Shown: positions 53,216 through 63,586 of the stretch, one piece after another
How positions within the stretch are numbered: the first letter of the stretch is position 1
Layout: each line of letters starts with the position of its first letter
Source: Leptospira congkakensis
GTDB taxonomy: Bacteria; Spirochaetota; Leptospiria; Leptospirales; Leptospiraceae
Direction: 5' to 3'
Assembly (NCBI RefSeq): GCF_004770265.1
Contig: NZ_RQGQ01000017.1
Span: 124,001 to 188,000 of the forward strand
Length of the DNA: 64,000 nucleotides
Made by a program: the position numbers and the translations under genes
The notes under the pieces: generated by a model
What the model was told of the DNA's origin: nothing
The model's database searches: none
What the model saw: the letters and a program-made list of their open reading frames with translations, nothing else

Positions 53216-55156
53216 TTGATCCAATTCATCCAAATCCACCAACACTTCGGCCCCAAAGTCCTCTTTGAGGGATTCAGCTGGCATATCAAACCAGGGTGTC
53301 GCGTAGCGATTGTTGGCCCGAACGGTTCCGGAAAAACCACCCTATTCCAAATGGCGGCCGGAAAGATGAAACCCGAATCTGGGGAAGTCATTCGTTCCAA
53401 AAATACCGTCCTTTCCCTTTTCCAACAGATTCCAGAATTCAGTCCCGAGACTTCCGTCATAGACACTGTCCTTGATGAAAACAAACTCTATGCCGAGTAT
53501 GATGGAAAACGAAAACTCATCGAATCCAAATTCGAAACGATAAATCATGAAGATCCTGCTTTTGAAGATTTACTCCACGAACAAAGTGATCTAGAAGAAT
53601 TTGCCCACTTACACGACTTACACGGTCTGGAAGCAAGAGCCAAAAAAATTCTATCGGGCCTTGGATTTTCTACGGCTGACTTCCAAAGAAAAACCAGAGA
53701 ATTTTCTCCGGGTTATCACCACCGGATTGGTCTAGCCATTGCCCTTCTCAATCCACATAATTTATTACTACTCGATGAACCTACAAACCATTTGGATGAT
53801 AAAACCAAATCATGGTTAGCTGACTTTTTAGTATCTCAAAACCAAGCCTTTGTTCTTGTAACACACGATCCAGAATTTTTAAACCAAACGGTTGATACCA
53901 TCATCGAAATCAATCCTCATGGAACGTTTGAATTCCAAGGAAGTTTGGAAGAATTCTTTGAAGCCAAAAATGAAATCCAAGAACAACTAAGAGCCCAATT
54001 CGAAAAAGAAGAAACCTATCTAAAAAGCCGAATGGAATGGGTGGAACGATTTCGTGCCCAAGCAACAAAAGCAAGGCAAGTCCAATCAGTCATCAAACGA
54101 TTGGAAAAAAGAGACAAACTGGAAAATCCGGAAGAATCTTTTTGGAATCAAAAACCTGATTACCAATTCCAATTTGTTCCCTCTAGTAATATCATCCTTC
54201 GTTTAGAAAATGCCTCCTTTTCTTATCCCGATAAAAATACAGGTGTGAAAAAAACCATCTTTGAAAATGCAGAAATCGAAATTTCTGCTGGCGACAAAGT
54301 CGCACTCGTTGGCCCGAATGGAGCAGGGAAATCAACCCTAATGCGTTGTCTTTTAGAAAGGCATAAGTTGGATTCTGGTTCTCTCTATTATGGCCCAAAA
54401 ACCAAACTAGGATATTTTTCCCAAACTCACGGGGAAGATCTGGATGAAAGCCTAAACCTTGTTGAAACCGTAATCAAAAAATACCCAGAACTCAGTGAAG
54501 AAAAAGCAAGAACCTTACTTGGACACTTTGCCTTTCCAGGAGATGGAGTTTTTAAATCCGTAAAACACTTATCAGGTGGAGAGCAGAGTAGACTTCGGCT
54601 GGCCCTCCTTGTGAACCATCCGACCAATTGCCTATTTTTAGATGAACCCACAAACCATTTGGATATTGTGATCCGGGAAGCGGTCAAACGGGCTCTCATT
54701 GATTTTCCAGGAAGCCTTCTCATCATTAGCCACGATCCTGATTTTATGAAGGGACTTTGTAACCGCACCTTCCAACTTTCTGGCGGTGTCTTACAAAACC
54801 TAAATTGCAGCTTTGACGATTACCTCAAGTTCCATAAGGAAGATGAAACGGAATCTCCGGCCCAAAATACCACCGGCAAATCTAAATTTGAAGAAAAAAA
54901 AGCCAATCCACAAGCCAGCAAAAACAAACGAAAAAAATTAGAGAAAGAAATTGCCGATTTGGAAGTCCAAATAGAAAGACTGGAAAAAAATAAAAAGGAC
55001 AAAGAGGAACTTTTACAGGATCCAGAGTTCTTTAAAAACAGAAGTTTTCAGTTGGAAATGGACACTTATAACGATATTAAAAGAGAGATTGCCCTCCTCA
55101 CGAAACGTTGGGAGGATGTAACTATAGAACTAGAGGAAATGGGCGGAGTCACATAA
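53216..55156 (+). CDS. ABC-F family ATPase (Uup-like)
   Basis: The 646-residue protein has two ABC domains and no membrane helices. Walker A motifs are VGPNGSGKTT and VGPNGAGKST; signature motifs are a relaxed FSPGYHHRI in the first and LSGGEQSRLRLALL in the second; Walker B/DEPTNHLD occurs in both. A C-terminal coiled coil (about 570-646) is Uup-like. ABC-F proteins act on the ribosome. The start is TTG 53216, the first canonical start after an upstream stop, with no free Shine-Dalgarno outside the hairpin. It overlaps the rhodanese gene by 1 bp. Confidence 0.93.
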   Translation: MIQFIQIHQHFGPKVLFEGFSWHIKPGCRVAIVGPNGSGKTTLFQMAAGKMKPESGEVIRSKNTVLSLFQQIPEFSPETSVIDTVLDENKLYAEYDGKRKLIESKFETINHEDPAFEDLLHEQSDLEEFAHLHDLHGLEARAKKILSGLGFSTADFQRKTREFSPGYHHRIGLAIALLNPHNLLLLDEPTNHLDDKTKSWLADFLVSQNQAFVLVTHDPEFLNQTVDTIIEINPHGTFEFQGSLEEFFEAKNEIQEQLRAQFEKEETYLKSRMEWVERFRAQATKARQVQSVIKRLEKRDKLENPEESFWNQKPDYQFQFVPSSNIILRLENASFSYPDKNTGVKKTIFENAEIEISAGDKVALVGPNGAGKSTLMRCLLERHKLDSGSLYYGPKTKLGYFSQTHGEDLDESLNLVETVIKKYPELSEEKARTLLGHFAFPGDGVFKSVKHLSGGEQSRLRLALLVNHPTNCLFLDEPTNHLDIVIREAVKRALIDFPGSLLIISHDPDFMKGLCNRTFQLSGGVLQNLNCSFDDYLKFHKEDETESPAQNTTGKSKFEEKKANPQASKNKRKKLEKEIADLEVQIERLEKNKKDKEELLQDPEFFKNRSFQLEMDTYNDIKREIALLTKRWEDVTIELEEMGGVT

Positions 55157-55497
55157 TGGTACCGGAAATCGATGTAGTCAGTTTTAAAAAACGTCTAGAT
55201 GCACGTGCAGAAGGAAAGGATGATTTTTTTGTATTGGATGTAAGAAACCCGAATGAACAACAAATTGCCCTGGTTCCCGGAACAGACAAACTCATTCCCG
55301 TGAGCGAACTTGCAGCTCGGATCGAAGAAATCAAAAACCAAATCGATAAAGAAATTTTAGTGTATTGCCGTTCGGGTGGAAGATCAGGAATGGCCTGTGG
55401 CATTTTGGCCCAAGCAGGATTTAAATCCTACAAAAACGTAGCGGGAGGAACCTTAGCCTATTCCGATTTAGTCGATCCTTCCATGCAAAAGTATTAA
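55156..55497 (+). CDS. Rhodanese-like domain protein
   Basis: The 113-residue product is a single rhodanese domain: DFFVLDVRNPNEQQIALVPG with the usual DVR motif and an active-site loop CRSGGRSG in VYCRSGGRSGMACGILAQ with catalytic Cys. It transfers sulfane sulfur, or may bind proteins, in the cytosol. The ATG shares a base with the ABC-F stop codon (TAATG), so the two are coupled; an upstream ATG at 55108 inside the ABC-F gene is rejected. Confidence 0.92.
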   Translation: MVPEIDVVSFKKRLDARAEGKDDFFVLDVRNPNEQQIALVPGTDKLIPVSELAARIEEIKNQIDKEILVYCRSGGRSGMACGILAQAGFKSYKNVAGGTLAYSDLVDPSMQKY

Positions 55498-55499
55498 TT

Positions 55500-56549
55500 A
55501 TGAAACCTACAGCCAATTTAAGAATTTTAGAACAACATAGTCTGATCCCTCCTTCTGTCATTATGGAAGAATTTCCGTTAACTGACGAAGCTTGTGAAGT
55601 AGTCGTTCGCACCAGAAGTGAAATTTCTGATATCATCCACGGCAAAGACAACAAGCGTATGTTAGTTGTTGTTGGACCTTGTTCTGTCCATGACATTGGT
55701 GCCGTGATGGAATATGCATCCAAACTCAAACCAAAAATCGAAGAGTTTAAAAATGAACTTCTGATTGTGATGCGAGTTTATTTTGAAAAACCGAGAACCA
55801 CTGTGGGTTGGAAAGGACTTATCAATGATCCAGATTTAGATGGATCATTTCATATCAACAAAGGCCTCCAACTAGCTCGTAAACTTTTATTAGATCTTAA
55901 CAATATGGGAATTCCTTGCGGAACCGAATTTTTAGATGTCATCTCTCCCCAGTACATTGCTGACTTAGTGGCATGGGGTGCCATTGGGGCAAGAACCACA
56001 GAAAGCCAAGTCCACCGGGAATTGGCTTCTGGTCTTTCGGCACCTATCGGTTTCAAAAATGGAACCGATGGCAATGTTCAAATTGCAGTGGATGCCATTC
56101 GTTCTGCAAGTTCTAGTCATCATTTTCTTTCTGTTACCAACCAAGGAAGTAGTGCCATCTTTCGCACGGCTGGAAACAAAGACACTCATGTAATTTTACG
56201 TGGGGGAAACAAAGGACCTAACTTTGACGAGGCGTCAGTCAACGAAGTGGGTGCACAAATTGAAAAAGCAGGCCTCCCTCCAAAAGTAATGGTAGATTGT
56301 TCTCATGGCAATAGCCAAAAAGACTATCGCAAACAACCAGCTGTGATTGATGTTGTGGCAGAACAATTTGCCAAAGGTAGTAAAAACATTTTAGGTGTGA
56401 TGATTGAAAGCCACTTAAAAGAAGGAAACCAATCCATCGATGCCAAACCTCTGACTTATGGCCAGTCCATCACAGATGCTTGTGTCTCTTGGGAAACAAC
56501 AGTTCCTATGCTCGAGAGATTGGCCGAAGCGGCGAGAAAGAGAAAATAA
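55500..56549 (+). CDS. aroF: 3-deoxy-7-phosphoheptulonate (DAHP) synthase
   Basis: This enzyme condenses phosphoenolpyruvate with erythrose 4-phosphate, the entry step of the shikimate pathway. The 349-residue product is a type I-alpha AroF/G/H-like TIM barrel: VVVGPCSVHDIG, VYFEKPRTTVGWKGLINDPD, GTEFLDVISPQY, WGAIGARTTESQ, VMVDCSHGNSQKDYRKQ. The metal ligands Cys, His, Glu and Asp are in these blocks. Which aromatic amino acid inhibits it cannot be told, so the paralogue letter is arbitrary. It starts 2 bp after the rhodanese gene; stop codon 3 bp from that of panB. Confidence 0.96.
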   Translation: MKPTANLRILEQHSLIPPSVIMEEFPLTDEACEVVVRTRSEISDIIHGKDNKRMLVVVGPCSVHDIGAVMEYASKLKPKIEEFKNELLIVMRVYFEKPRTTVGWKGLINDPDLDGSFHINKGLQLARKLLLDLNNMGIPCGTEFLDVISPQYIADLVAWGAIGARTTESQVHRELASGLSAPIGFKNGTDGNVQIAVDAIRSASSSHHFLSVTNQGSSAIFRTAGNKDTHVILRGGNKGPNFDEASVNEVGAQIEKAGLPPKVMVDCSHGNSQKDYRKQPAVIDVVAEQFAKGSKNILGVMIESHLKEGNQSIDAKPLTYGQSITDACVSWETTVPMLERLAEAARKRK

Positions 56550-56552
56550 AGT

Positions 56553-57359
56553 TTAAGTATCTAAAAAAGCGTGGGCTTCCGATGGATACTCACGTTTCGA
56601 AACTTCGCGGTGGTATAAATTCACCGCATCCTTCACTGGCCCCGCAAAATTCCCAAACTTCTTTAAAAACTTAGGATGGAAGTCTTCATTCAGACCCAGT
56701 AGGTCTTGCATCACAAGCACTTGGCCGGAAGTATATTTTCCAGCACCAATCCCAATCGTCGGAATCCGAATGGATTCGGTGATTTCTTTTCCGAGAGATT
56801 CAGGAACCATCTCGAGTAACAAGGCAAAGGCGCCTGCGTCAGCAAGTTCTCTGGCTTTACGAACCATTTTGGAGCGAGCGACTTCGGTTTTTCCTTGGAC
56901 ACGGTGTCCACCGAGAGTGTGAACCGATTGTGGTGTGAGGCCTAAATGAGCAAAAACCGGAATCCCCGATTCTGTCATTCGTTTGGTGAGTTCTATGATA
57001 AAATCGGAATCGCCTTCTAGTTTGACACAAGAAGCATTGGTTTCTTTGAGCACACGGCCGGCAGAACGAATCCCCTCTTCAATGGATGTTTGGTAAGATA
57101 AAAATGGTAAATCAGCAACGATGGTTTTATCAGGTGCCCCTTTACAAACTGCTTTTGTATGGTAGATGATTTCATCCAGAGTTACGGGAAGTGTCGAATG
57201 ATTTCCTTGGATCACCATTCCTAAAGAATCACCTACAAGAATACAATCGATTTCGGTTCGGTTAAAGAGAGTGGCAAAAGTATAATCGTAACAAGTGATG
57301 ACAGAGATAGGTTCTCCGGCATCGTATTTTTTTTTATACTGAAGAATAATGTTTTTCAT
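56553..57359 (-). CDS. panB: 3-methyl-2-oxobutanoate hydroxymethyltransferase
   Basis: PanB makes ketopantoate from 2-ketoisovalerate using 5,10-methylene-THF in pantothenate synthesis. The 268-residue product shows VITCYDYTFATLFN, CILVGDSLGMVIQGN, VADLPFLSYQTSIEEG, GIPVFAHLGLTPQSVH and TIGIGAGKYTSGQVLVMQDLLG, the metal and product-binding blocks. It overlaps folK upstream by 26 bp, so folate and pantothenate steps are coupled in one operon. It is the last gene of the run that starts with the DnaC-like ATPase. Confidence 0.97.
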   Translation of the reverse strand: MKNIILQYKKKYDAGEPISVITCYDYTFATLFNRTEIDCILVGDSLGMVIQGNHSTLPVTLDEIIYHTKAVCKGAPDKTIVADLPFLSYQTSIEEGIRSAGRVLKETNASCVKLEGDSDFIIELTKRMTESGIPVFAHLGLTPQSVHTLGGHRVQGKTEVARSKMVRKARELADAGAFALLLEMVPESLGKEITESIRIPTIGIGAGKYTSGQVLVMQDLLGLNEDFHPKFLKKFGNFAGPVKDAVNLYHREVSKREYPSEAHAFLDT

Positions 57360-57807
57360 GGTTTAGTTCCAAAAAGAGTGCATACACTCCAATTTCTCCC
57401 ATATCGGTTAATAGTTGTTTAATGAATGGTCTTGAATAAAGCGAATGGTGAGGCAGGTGTAAAAAATCTGTTTTCATTACCACTGATTCGTAGGTAAGGA
57501 TATCGATATCAATTTCTCTTGGCCCTTTCCAAGACCTACGTTTTCGACCCAGTTTGTCTTCGATCCCTTGGAGAGAATCCAACAAACAAGGAAGAGTGAA
57601 GGCAGAAGAAACCATCACCTTTAAAATTTGATTTAGAAAATAAGGTTGGTTTGTATTCTCAAGTGGGGCCGTTTCCAATCTTTCCGATTGTTTTAAAATT
57701 TGCACTTCTGGTAAGGTAGAAATTTCCCAAATTGCCTGATCCATAAAATGGTGCCTGTCACCGATGTTAGAACCCAGAGACAAAAAGGCAATATTGGAAT
57801 ACTTCAT
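57334..57807 (-). CDS. folK: 2-amino-4-hydroxy-6-hydroxymethyldihydropteridine pyrophosphokinase
   Basis: FolK transfers pyrophosphate from ATP to hydroxymethyl-dihydropterin in folate synthesis. The 157-residue product has IAFLSLGSNIGDRHHFMDQA, then LETAPLENTNQPYFLNQILKV and the signature GPREIDIDILTYES with the two metal-binding Asp residues, followed by LHLPHHSLYSRPFI. It lies 4 bp after the DnaC-like gene and overlaps panB by 26 bp. Confidence 0.95.
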   Translation of the reverse strand: MKYSNIAFLSLGSNIGDRHHFMDQAIWEISTLPEVQILKQSERLETAPLENTNQPYFLNQILKVMVSSAFTLPCLLDSLQGIEDKLGRKRRSWKGPREIDIDILTYESVVMKTDFLHLPHHSLYSRPFIKQLLTDMGEIGVYALFLELNHEKHYSSV

Positions 57808-57811
57808 GATC

Positions 57812-58681
57812 TTACCTCTTTACAAACTTAGTCCGATAGTCCGGACACTTGAGTTCAATTTCCTTTGTCATTTCCATAAGCCGTGAATAAATTCGACCTT
57901 GGCCTCTGTCTCTCCACTCCACTAAAGAATGGTTTGAAGTGAGAAGTGTGAGTTTTTCTTGTTCATAACGGCTATCAATTAGATCGTATAACTTTCTATT
58001 GTTGAATTCGGATTCTTTTTGGACACCAAAATCATCAATCACAAGTACATCAACGTTTGCAAATTCCCTTTCGATGGAACGTTCTTGTCCATGGGTTTCG
58101 CTATCGGATTGGTAAGTATCACGAATGGCTGATAAAAAATCTTTATTCACCTTTGCATACTTACAAGTAATTCCATAACGAAAGATGAGTTCATTTAATA
58201 TGACGCAAGCAAGTAAGGTTTTCCCAGATCCAGTCCCACCCCAAAGGTAAAATCCTTGTGGGGAAAAATCTGCATTTTTAAATTTATGAACCAGTTCGTT
58301 TGCCCAGTCGTGAGCAATGATAAAGGACATATCTGGATCATTGGCTGTGTCTCCAATGTCGATATTGGACAAAAATTGGAAGCGATACCTTGCAGGAATG
58401 TTGGCTTTTTCGACCAAATTTTCCCAATTGCGAAGGGAGAATCGGGCATTATGACAAACACAAGGAAGCATTTTGTCCAACTTCCTATCAAAAGTCATAA
58501 AAGGTGCCTGTCCCTTCGACTCACAAGTGTTACAGTCACTCCCAATACAATGGCAAAGAACAAGAGCACCAGAACGAGAGCCGCGAACATGTTCCGCTAA
58601 GGTAATTCCAACCCCACCACAGGTTTTACACTGTGGATTTCCGTCCCGGATGGCAGTAATTTCGGATAAATTCATCTCCAA
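57812..58681 (-). CDS. DnaC/IstB-like AAA+ ATPase with DnaJ-like zinc module
   Basis: The 289-residue product starts at TTG 58681 (ATG 58675 is possible). Residues 18-76 hold eight cysteines in a DnaJ-like arrangement (CKTCGGVG, LCHCIGSDCNTCESKG, CVCH). The ATPase part has Walker A WGGTGSGKT near 147-155, Walker B VDVLVIDDFGVQKES near 212 and sensor-1 LLTSNHSL, as in DnaC/DnaI helicase loaders. It is most likely the replicative helicase loader or a transposase-like helper without a transposase nearby; the former seems more likely. It heads the folK-panB operon. Confidence 0.82.
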   Translation of the reverse strand: MEMNLSEITAIRDGNPQCKTCGGVGITLAEHVRGSRSGALVLCHCIGSDCNTCESKGQAPFMTFDRKLDKMLPCVCHNARFSLRNWENLVEKANIPARYRFQFLSNIDIGDTANDPDMSFIIAHDWANELVHKFKNADFSPQGFYLWGGTGSGKTLLACVILNELIFRYGITCKYAKVNKDFLSAIRDTYQSDSETHGQERSIEREFANVDVLVIDDFGVQKESEFNNRKLYDLIDSRYEQEKLTLLTSNHSLVEWRDRGQGRIYSRLMEMTKEIELKCPDYRTKFVKR

Positions 58682-59811
<1,130 letters not shown>

Positions 59812-59836
59812 TCCCGAAAACATCTCTTTCAATGAG

Positions 59837-59866
59837 AAAGCCCGGACTGCAAACCCGGGCTTTTTT
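59837..59866 (+). terminator. Rho-independent terminator after fcpA
   Basis: Stem GCCCGG (59840-59845) / CCGGGC (59855-59860) with a 9-base loop, then six T (59861-59866). It is 28 bases after the fcpA stop codon. Confidence 0.92.
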
Positions 59867-59969
59867 GTTTTTAACGAGATAGAAATAACTTTCTTAATTT
59901 AAATTCTTATCTTTACATTACAAAAGAACTCACACAAATAAGATCTGATTCATACACCGAATCTTCTCT

Positions 59970-62513
59970 TTATTTAATTTCCTTAAGAACCGTCTTCGTT
60001 GGCATTCGAAAGAAACTAAATAGTCCGAGTGCGTATAAACTCACCGTAACAAAACAAATTCCTAAGAACACAAACACCAATTGTCCGTAAGGATAAACAC
60101 TTCTTAGTTCTAAAACCGAACGATTGAGAACTTCGTTGGATACTATGGAATAAACAAGTCCCAGTAAAAATGAAATCACAGAAACAAGTAAGGCTTCCCT
60201 GAGAAAATGTTTTACCATAAAACGACTGTTGGCACCAATCACTCGTAACAAAGCAAATTCACGTTTCCTTTCCGATTGGCTGGCATATAACGTTGTAAAT
60301 ACGAGAACAAAGGAAGCTGCCAAAATAAAAGCAGTCATAAGTGCCATCATCTGTGTGACCTTCTCAAGAATTCCCATAAAGGCTTGGATGGTTTTTTCCG
60401 TATCAATCACTGTGATATTCGGAAACTGATTCACAATGACCTTTTGTAATTGGTATCTGTTTTCACTAGAATCAATGAGTAAGGAAACTATATAAAACCT
60501 AGGCGCTTTCTCCAAAATTCCCTTAGAAAAAAGCACAACAAAGTTTGGTTTCATATCGGCCCAGTTCACCGAACGTAAGTTTGATATTTTTCCAGAAACT
60601 TCACGGCCTTGGACATTAAAAGTCAGCTCATCACCCACTCCCGCTTGCAAATACCCAGCAAAGTCCCGTTCTACCGAAATTTCATTTCGCCCTGATTCCT
60701 CCCAAAAGGACCCTTTGGTCACCTCTTCCGTATCATACAACTCGTCCCGATAGGACAAAAAATATTCCCGGGTTCTTGCGGTGGCTCGCCAATTACGATC
60801 CATTGCATTTTTGATGGTATCCTCTTTTTTAATGGGCTCTCCATTGACTTTGGAAAGCCTCGCGCCAATCACAGGAGCCAAGTATTGTTTCTCCACAGGA
60901 AAGGCCTTAATTGCCGTTAGGAGGTCATTTTTTTGAGTCTCTCGAATGTCCAAAAGAAACATATTGGGTCTACGTTCAATCTCACGGGCACCACTCAGTT
61001 CGAGTAAACTCTCTTGTAAGATCAGTGATAAAGTGAGGATAAACAGAGCCGATCCAAGACCAATGATAGAAAGTCGTAAAGCTCCTGATTTACGAGTGAC
61101 TTTTTTAGTCACAAGACTCCATTCTTTGGACAACCAACCGAGTTTGGAAATTTTTGTGATGAGAAGTCCAAACAATATGTACAATCCGTACACAAGGACT
61201 GGCAAAGTTAACAAAACTAATGTAAAAAGAATTCCTTTAAAGAAACTTTCTGTTTCAAGAATGGCAAGACTGGTAAACAAAAGATAAATCAAAAGAAAGG
61301 ATCCGAATTGCCATTTGGATGTGGATAAATTCCCACTGGTTTGTGATTCCACTTCTTTTAAAGCAGCTAAAGGTTTTACCGATCTTGTTTCTAAAACAAG
61401 AGGAATAGAGATAAGAAGTGGTAACACCACTCCAAGAACCACACTCCATAGAAGAGAAGAAAAAGAAAGGCCAAAGGCAATACCAGTTTCTACTGACATC
61501 AGTCCGCTGATATCGGGTAAAACAGATTGGATTCCATATCCAAGGACAAGTCCAAGAGTGGTTCCTAGTATTGATAAAATGAATATTTCAGCAAAAACCA
61601 AAAGTAAAATCAAATTGGGTTTGGCACCAAGACACATAAGGATTGCAATTTCGTTTCGTTTTTCAAGTAACCGAGTTCTTACTGCTGTATAAACAGATAT
61701 GGCTCCTAAAAAAAATCCTGCCAGAGCCAGGAGTGCCATATAATCAAAAGTGTTTTTGATAAACTGTTGGGATCCCGAATTGACTTCTGTATTGTGATAG
61801 ATGGTTAAATCTTCTTTGATGAGGGCTTCAAACTCTTTGTCCTTCCAACCCAAACTGTCTACAGATTCAGGAAATTTCGCATAGATGGTATAACGAATCC
61901 GACTTCCTCTCTGCACAAGTCCTGTTTGGTTGGCGGTATCTCTCCGAATGATGGAACCCGGAGCCGAACCTACAAAAGATCCCACAGCACCCGGTTCTTT
62001 GACCACAACACCAGCTAACATGAGCAAACTATCACCCAACCGCACTCGATCACCAATTTTTAGTTTGAGATTTTCCACAAGAGACTTATCGAGTAGAACT
62101 TGGTTTGGTTTTAAATTACGATACGCAGACTCCGGTTCGGTTTTCATTTCCCCGTAAAAAGGATAATTGGTCTCTACCGCTTTGATAAAACTAAGAGAGT
62201 TTTCTTCCCCTGATTCATTGGAAATCATGGATAAAAATTGGATGGAAGCACTGGTCTCCGAACCCTTTGGAAGGCTTGTTTCGACCAATTTTTCTGCTGT
62301 TTTTGTGATTTCTTGGGGGGATTGGAGGGCAATATCGGCCCCCATAATTGATTTTGCCTCTCTTCTAATGGCATTTGCCGTATTGTCTTTGTAAGAATGG
62401 ATTCCAATCACAGAACCCACACCGAGAGTGATGGAGACTACAATGAGTAAAGAATACCGAAACCTAGAGAAAAGCTCACGTTTTAGATAAAAACGAAACA
62501 AAGATGCTTTCAT
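59970..62513 (-). CDS. ABC transporter permease with two FtsX domains
   Basis: The 847-residue membrane protein has an N-terminal helix, a MacB-like periplasmic domain, and two FtsX-type permease repeats (about 255-375 and 715-840), giving around ten helices: LLEKRNEIAILMCLGAKPNLILLLV in the first and QSERKREFALLRVIGANSRFMVKHFL in the second. This is the architecture of the YbbP family. Such transporters use ATP to move lipids or lipoproteins from the inner membrane or to act on periplasmic partners. It overlaps its ATPase gene by 4 bp. Confidence 0.92.
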   Translation of the reverse strand: MKASLFRFYLKRELFSRFRYSLLIVVSITLGVGSVIGIHSYKDNTANAIRREAKSIMGADIALQSPQEITKTAEKLVETSLPKGSETSASIQFLSMISNESGEENSLSFIKAVETNYPFYGEMKTEPESAYRNLKPNQVLLDKSLVENLKLKIGDRVRLGDSLLMLAGVVVKEPGAVGSFVGSAPGSIIRRDTANQTGLVQRGSRIRYTIYAKFPESVDSLGWKDKEFEALIKEDLTIYHNTEVNSGSQQFIKNTFDYMALLALAGFFLGAISVYTAVRTRLLEKRNEIAILMCLGAKPNLILLLVFAEIFILSILGTTLGLVLGYGIQSVLPDISGLMSVETGIAFGLSFSSLLWSVVLGVVLPLLISIPLVLETRSVKPLAALKEVESQTSGNLSTSKWQFGSFLLIYLLFTSLAILETESFFKGILFTLVLLTLPVLVYGLYILFGLLITKISKLGWLSKEWSLVTKKVTRKSGALRLSIIGLGSALFILTLSLILQESLLELSGAREIERRPNMFLLDIRETQKNDLLTAIKAFPVEKQYLAPVIGARLSKVNGEPIKKEDTIKNAMDRNWRATARTREYFLSYRDELYDTEEVTKGSFWEESGRNEISVERDFAGYLQAGVGDELTFNVQGREVSGKISNLRSVNWADMKPNFVVLFSKGILEKAPRFYIVSLLIDSSENRYQLQKVIVNQFPNITVIDTEKTIQAFMGILEKVTQMMALMTAFILAASFVLVFTTLYASQSERKREFALLRVIGANSRFMVKHFLREALLVSVISFLLGLVYSIVSNEVLNRSVLELRSVYPYGQLVFVFLGICFVTVSLYALGLFSFFRMPTKTVLKEIK

Positions 62514-63286
62514 CGACGCGCCTGCTTAGAAGTAACGTTCGTATTTTTTTGTTTGGTGGTCTTTTTTGTAGCCAGTTTTTTCAAAGAACCCGACTTACTT
62601 TGTTTTTTGTTCCTTGAATCTGAAATAATTTCCCCATCTTTCATTTCTAAAACACGATCTGCAAGTTTTGCTACGTCTGGATCATGAGTGACTACAACTA
62701 AAGTTGTGCCTTGTTCTTTATTTCTATATAACAAAAGATCCAAAACTGTTTTACTATTTTTGAAATCTAAATTAGCTGTCGGTTCATCTGCGAAAATAAT
62801 CTTTGGATCGTTCACAAAACTTCTTGCGATGGCAATTCTTTGCTCTTCACCACCTGACAATTGTTTTGGGAAGTGTGTGGCTCTGTGTGACATAGCAACA
62901 GATTCTAATATTTTTTCTGATTTTTTTAAAATCTCAGCCTCTGACAGAGAAGATTTTAAGTATAAGGGAATCCCTACATTTTCAATGGCATTGAGTCCAG
63001 GAAGTAATTGAAAGTTCTGAAAGATAAAACCAATCTTATCAGCACGTAAATCAGCTAAATTTGATTCATTTTCCTTGGTAACATCGGTTCCATCCAGTGC
63101 CACAATCCCTGTATCAGGTTTATCTAGACCAGCCGCTACACCTAGAAGTGTTGATTTACCTGATCCAGATGGGCCTATAATCGCTACAAATTCGCCTGTT
63201 TCAATGCGAAATGAAATATTTTTCAACACATCAATCGTTTCTGATTCATTGTGAAATGACTTAAACACATTTTTAAATTCCAACAC
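62510..63286 (-). CDS. ABC transporter ATP-binding protein (LolD/YbbA type)
   Basis: The 258-residue product has Walker A GPSGSGKST, Q-loop region GFIFQNFQLLPGLNAIENV, signature LSGGEEQRIAIARSFVNDPK, Walker B IIFADEPTANLD and switch His in VVVTHDPDV. After about residue 225 it carries a basic Lys/Ser/Thr tail (KKLATKKTTKQKNTN) not seen in LolD of Enterobacteria. It pairs with the double-FtsX permease. The 5' region has no clear Shine-Dalgarno at 63287-63300 but the frame starts well at ATG 63286. Confidence 0.94.
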   Translation of the reverse strand: MLEFKNVFKSFHNESETIDVLKNISFRIETGEFVAIIGPSGSGKSTLLGVAAGLDKPDTGIVALDGTDVTKENESNLADLRADKIGFIFQNFQLLPGLNAIENVGIPLYLKSSLSEAEILKKSEKILESVAMSHRATHFPKQLSGGEEQRIAIARSFVNDPKIIFADEPTANLDFKNSKTVLDLLLYRNKEQGTTLVVVTHDPDVAKLADRVLEMKDGEIISDSRNKKQSKSGSLKKLATKKTTKQKNTNVTSKQARR

Positions 63287-63503
63287 TAGGTTTTTCCCCC
63301 AAAGATTTTATCACCTAACACATAAGACATGACTAATAACGGGCACTTAATAGAAAAAATACCACCTAACAACGATTTTTTAATTTTTTCCATAACAGTT
63401 ATAATTTTTTCAATTTTCATTTTCGTTCCAACTATATTGCACCGATTCGAAAAAATTCTGACAAATTTTTACTTATCTTTTTGAGCGTACATCCTAATTT
63501 TTT

Positions 63504-63532
63504 TTGACCCCAAAGGTGGGGTTTCATATAAA
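63504..63532 (+). promoter_or_regulatory. Strong sigma-70-like promoter upstream of the zinc-ribbon gene
   Basis: TTGACC (63504-63509) and TATAAA (63527-63532) with a 17-base spacer; transcription would start near 63539. The inverted repeat ACCCC (63507-63511) / GGGGT (63518-63522) overlaps the -35 box and spacer and may be an operator. The remaining gap 63287-63503 is AT-rich with no gene seen. Confidence 0.65.
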
Positions 63533-63586
63533 GTAACTTCATCGTAGTGTTTCCCCTCCCCTCTTTTTTGGAGATTTTTGGGAGTT

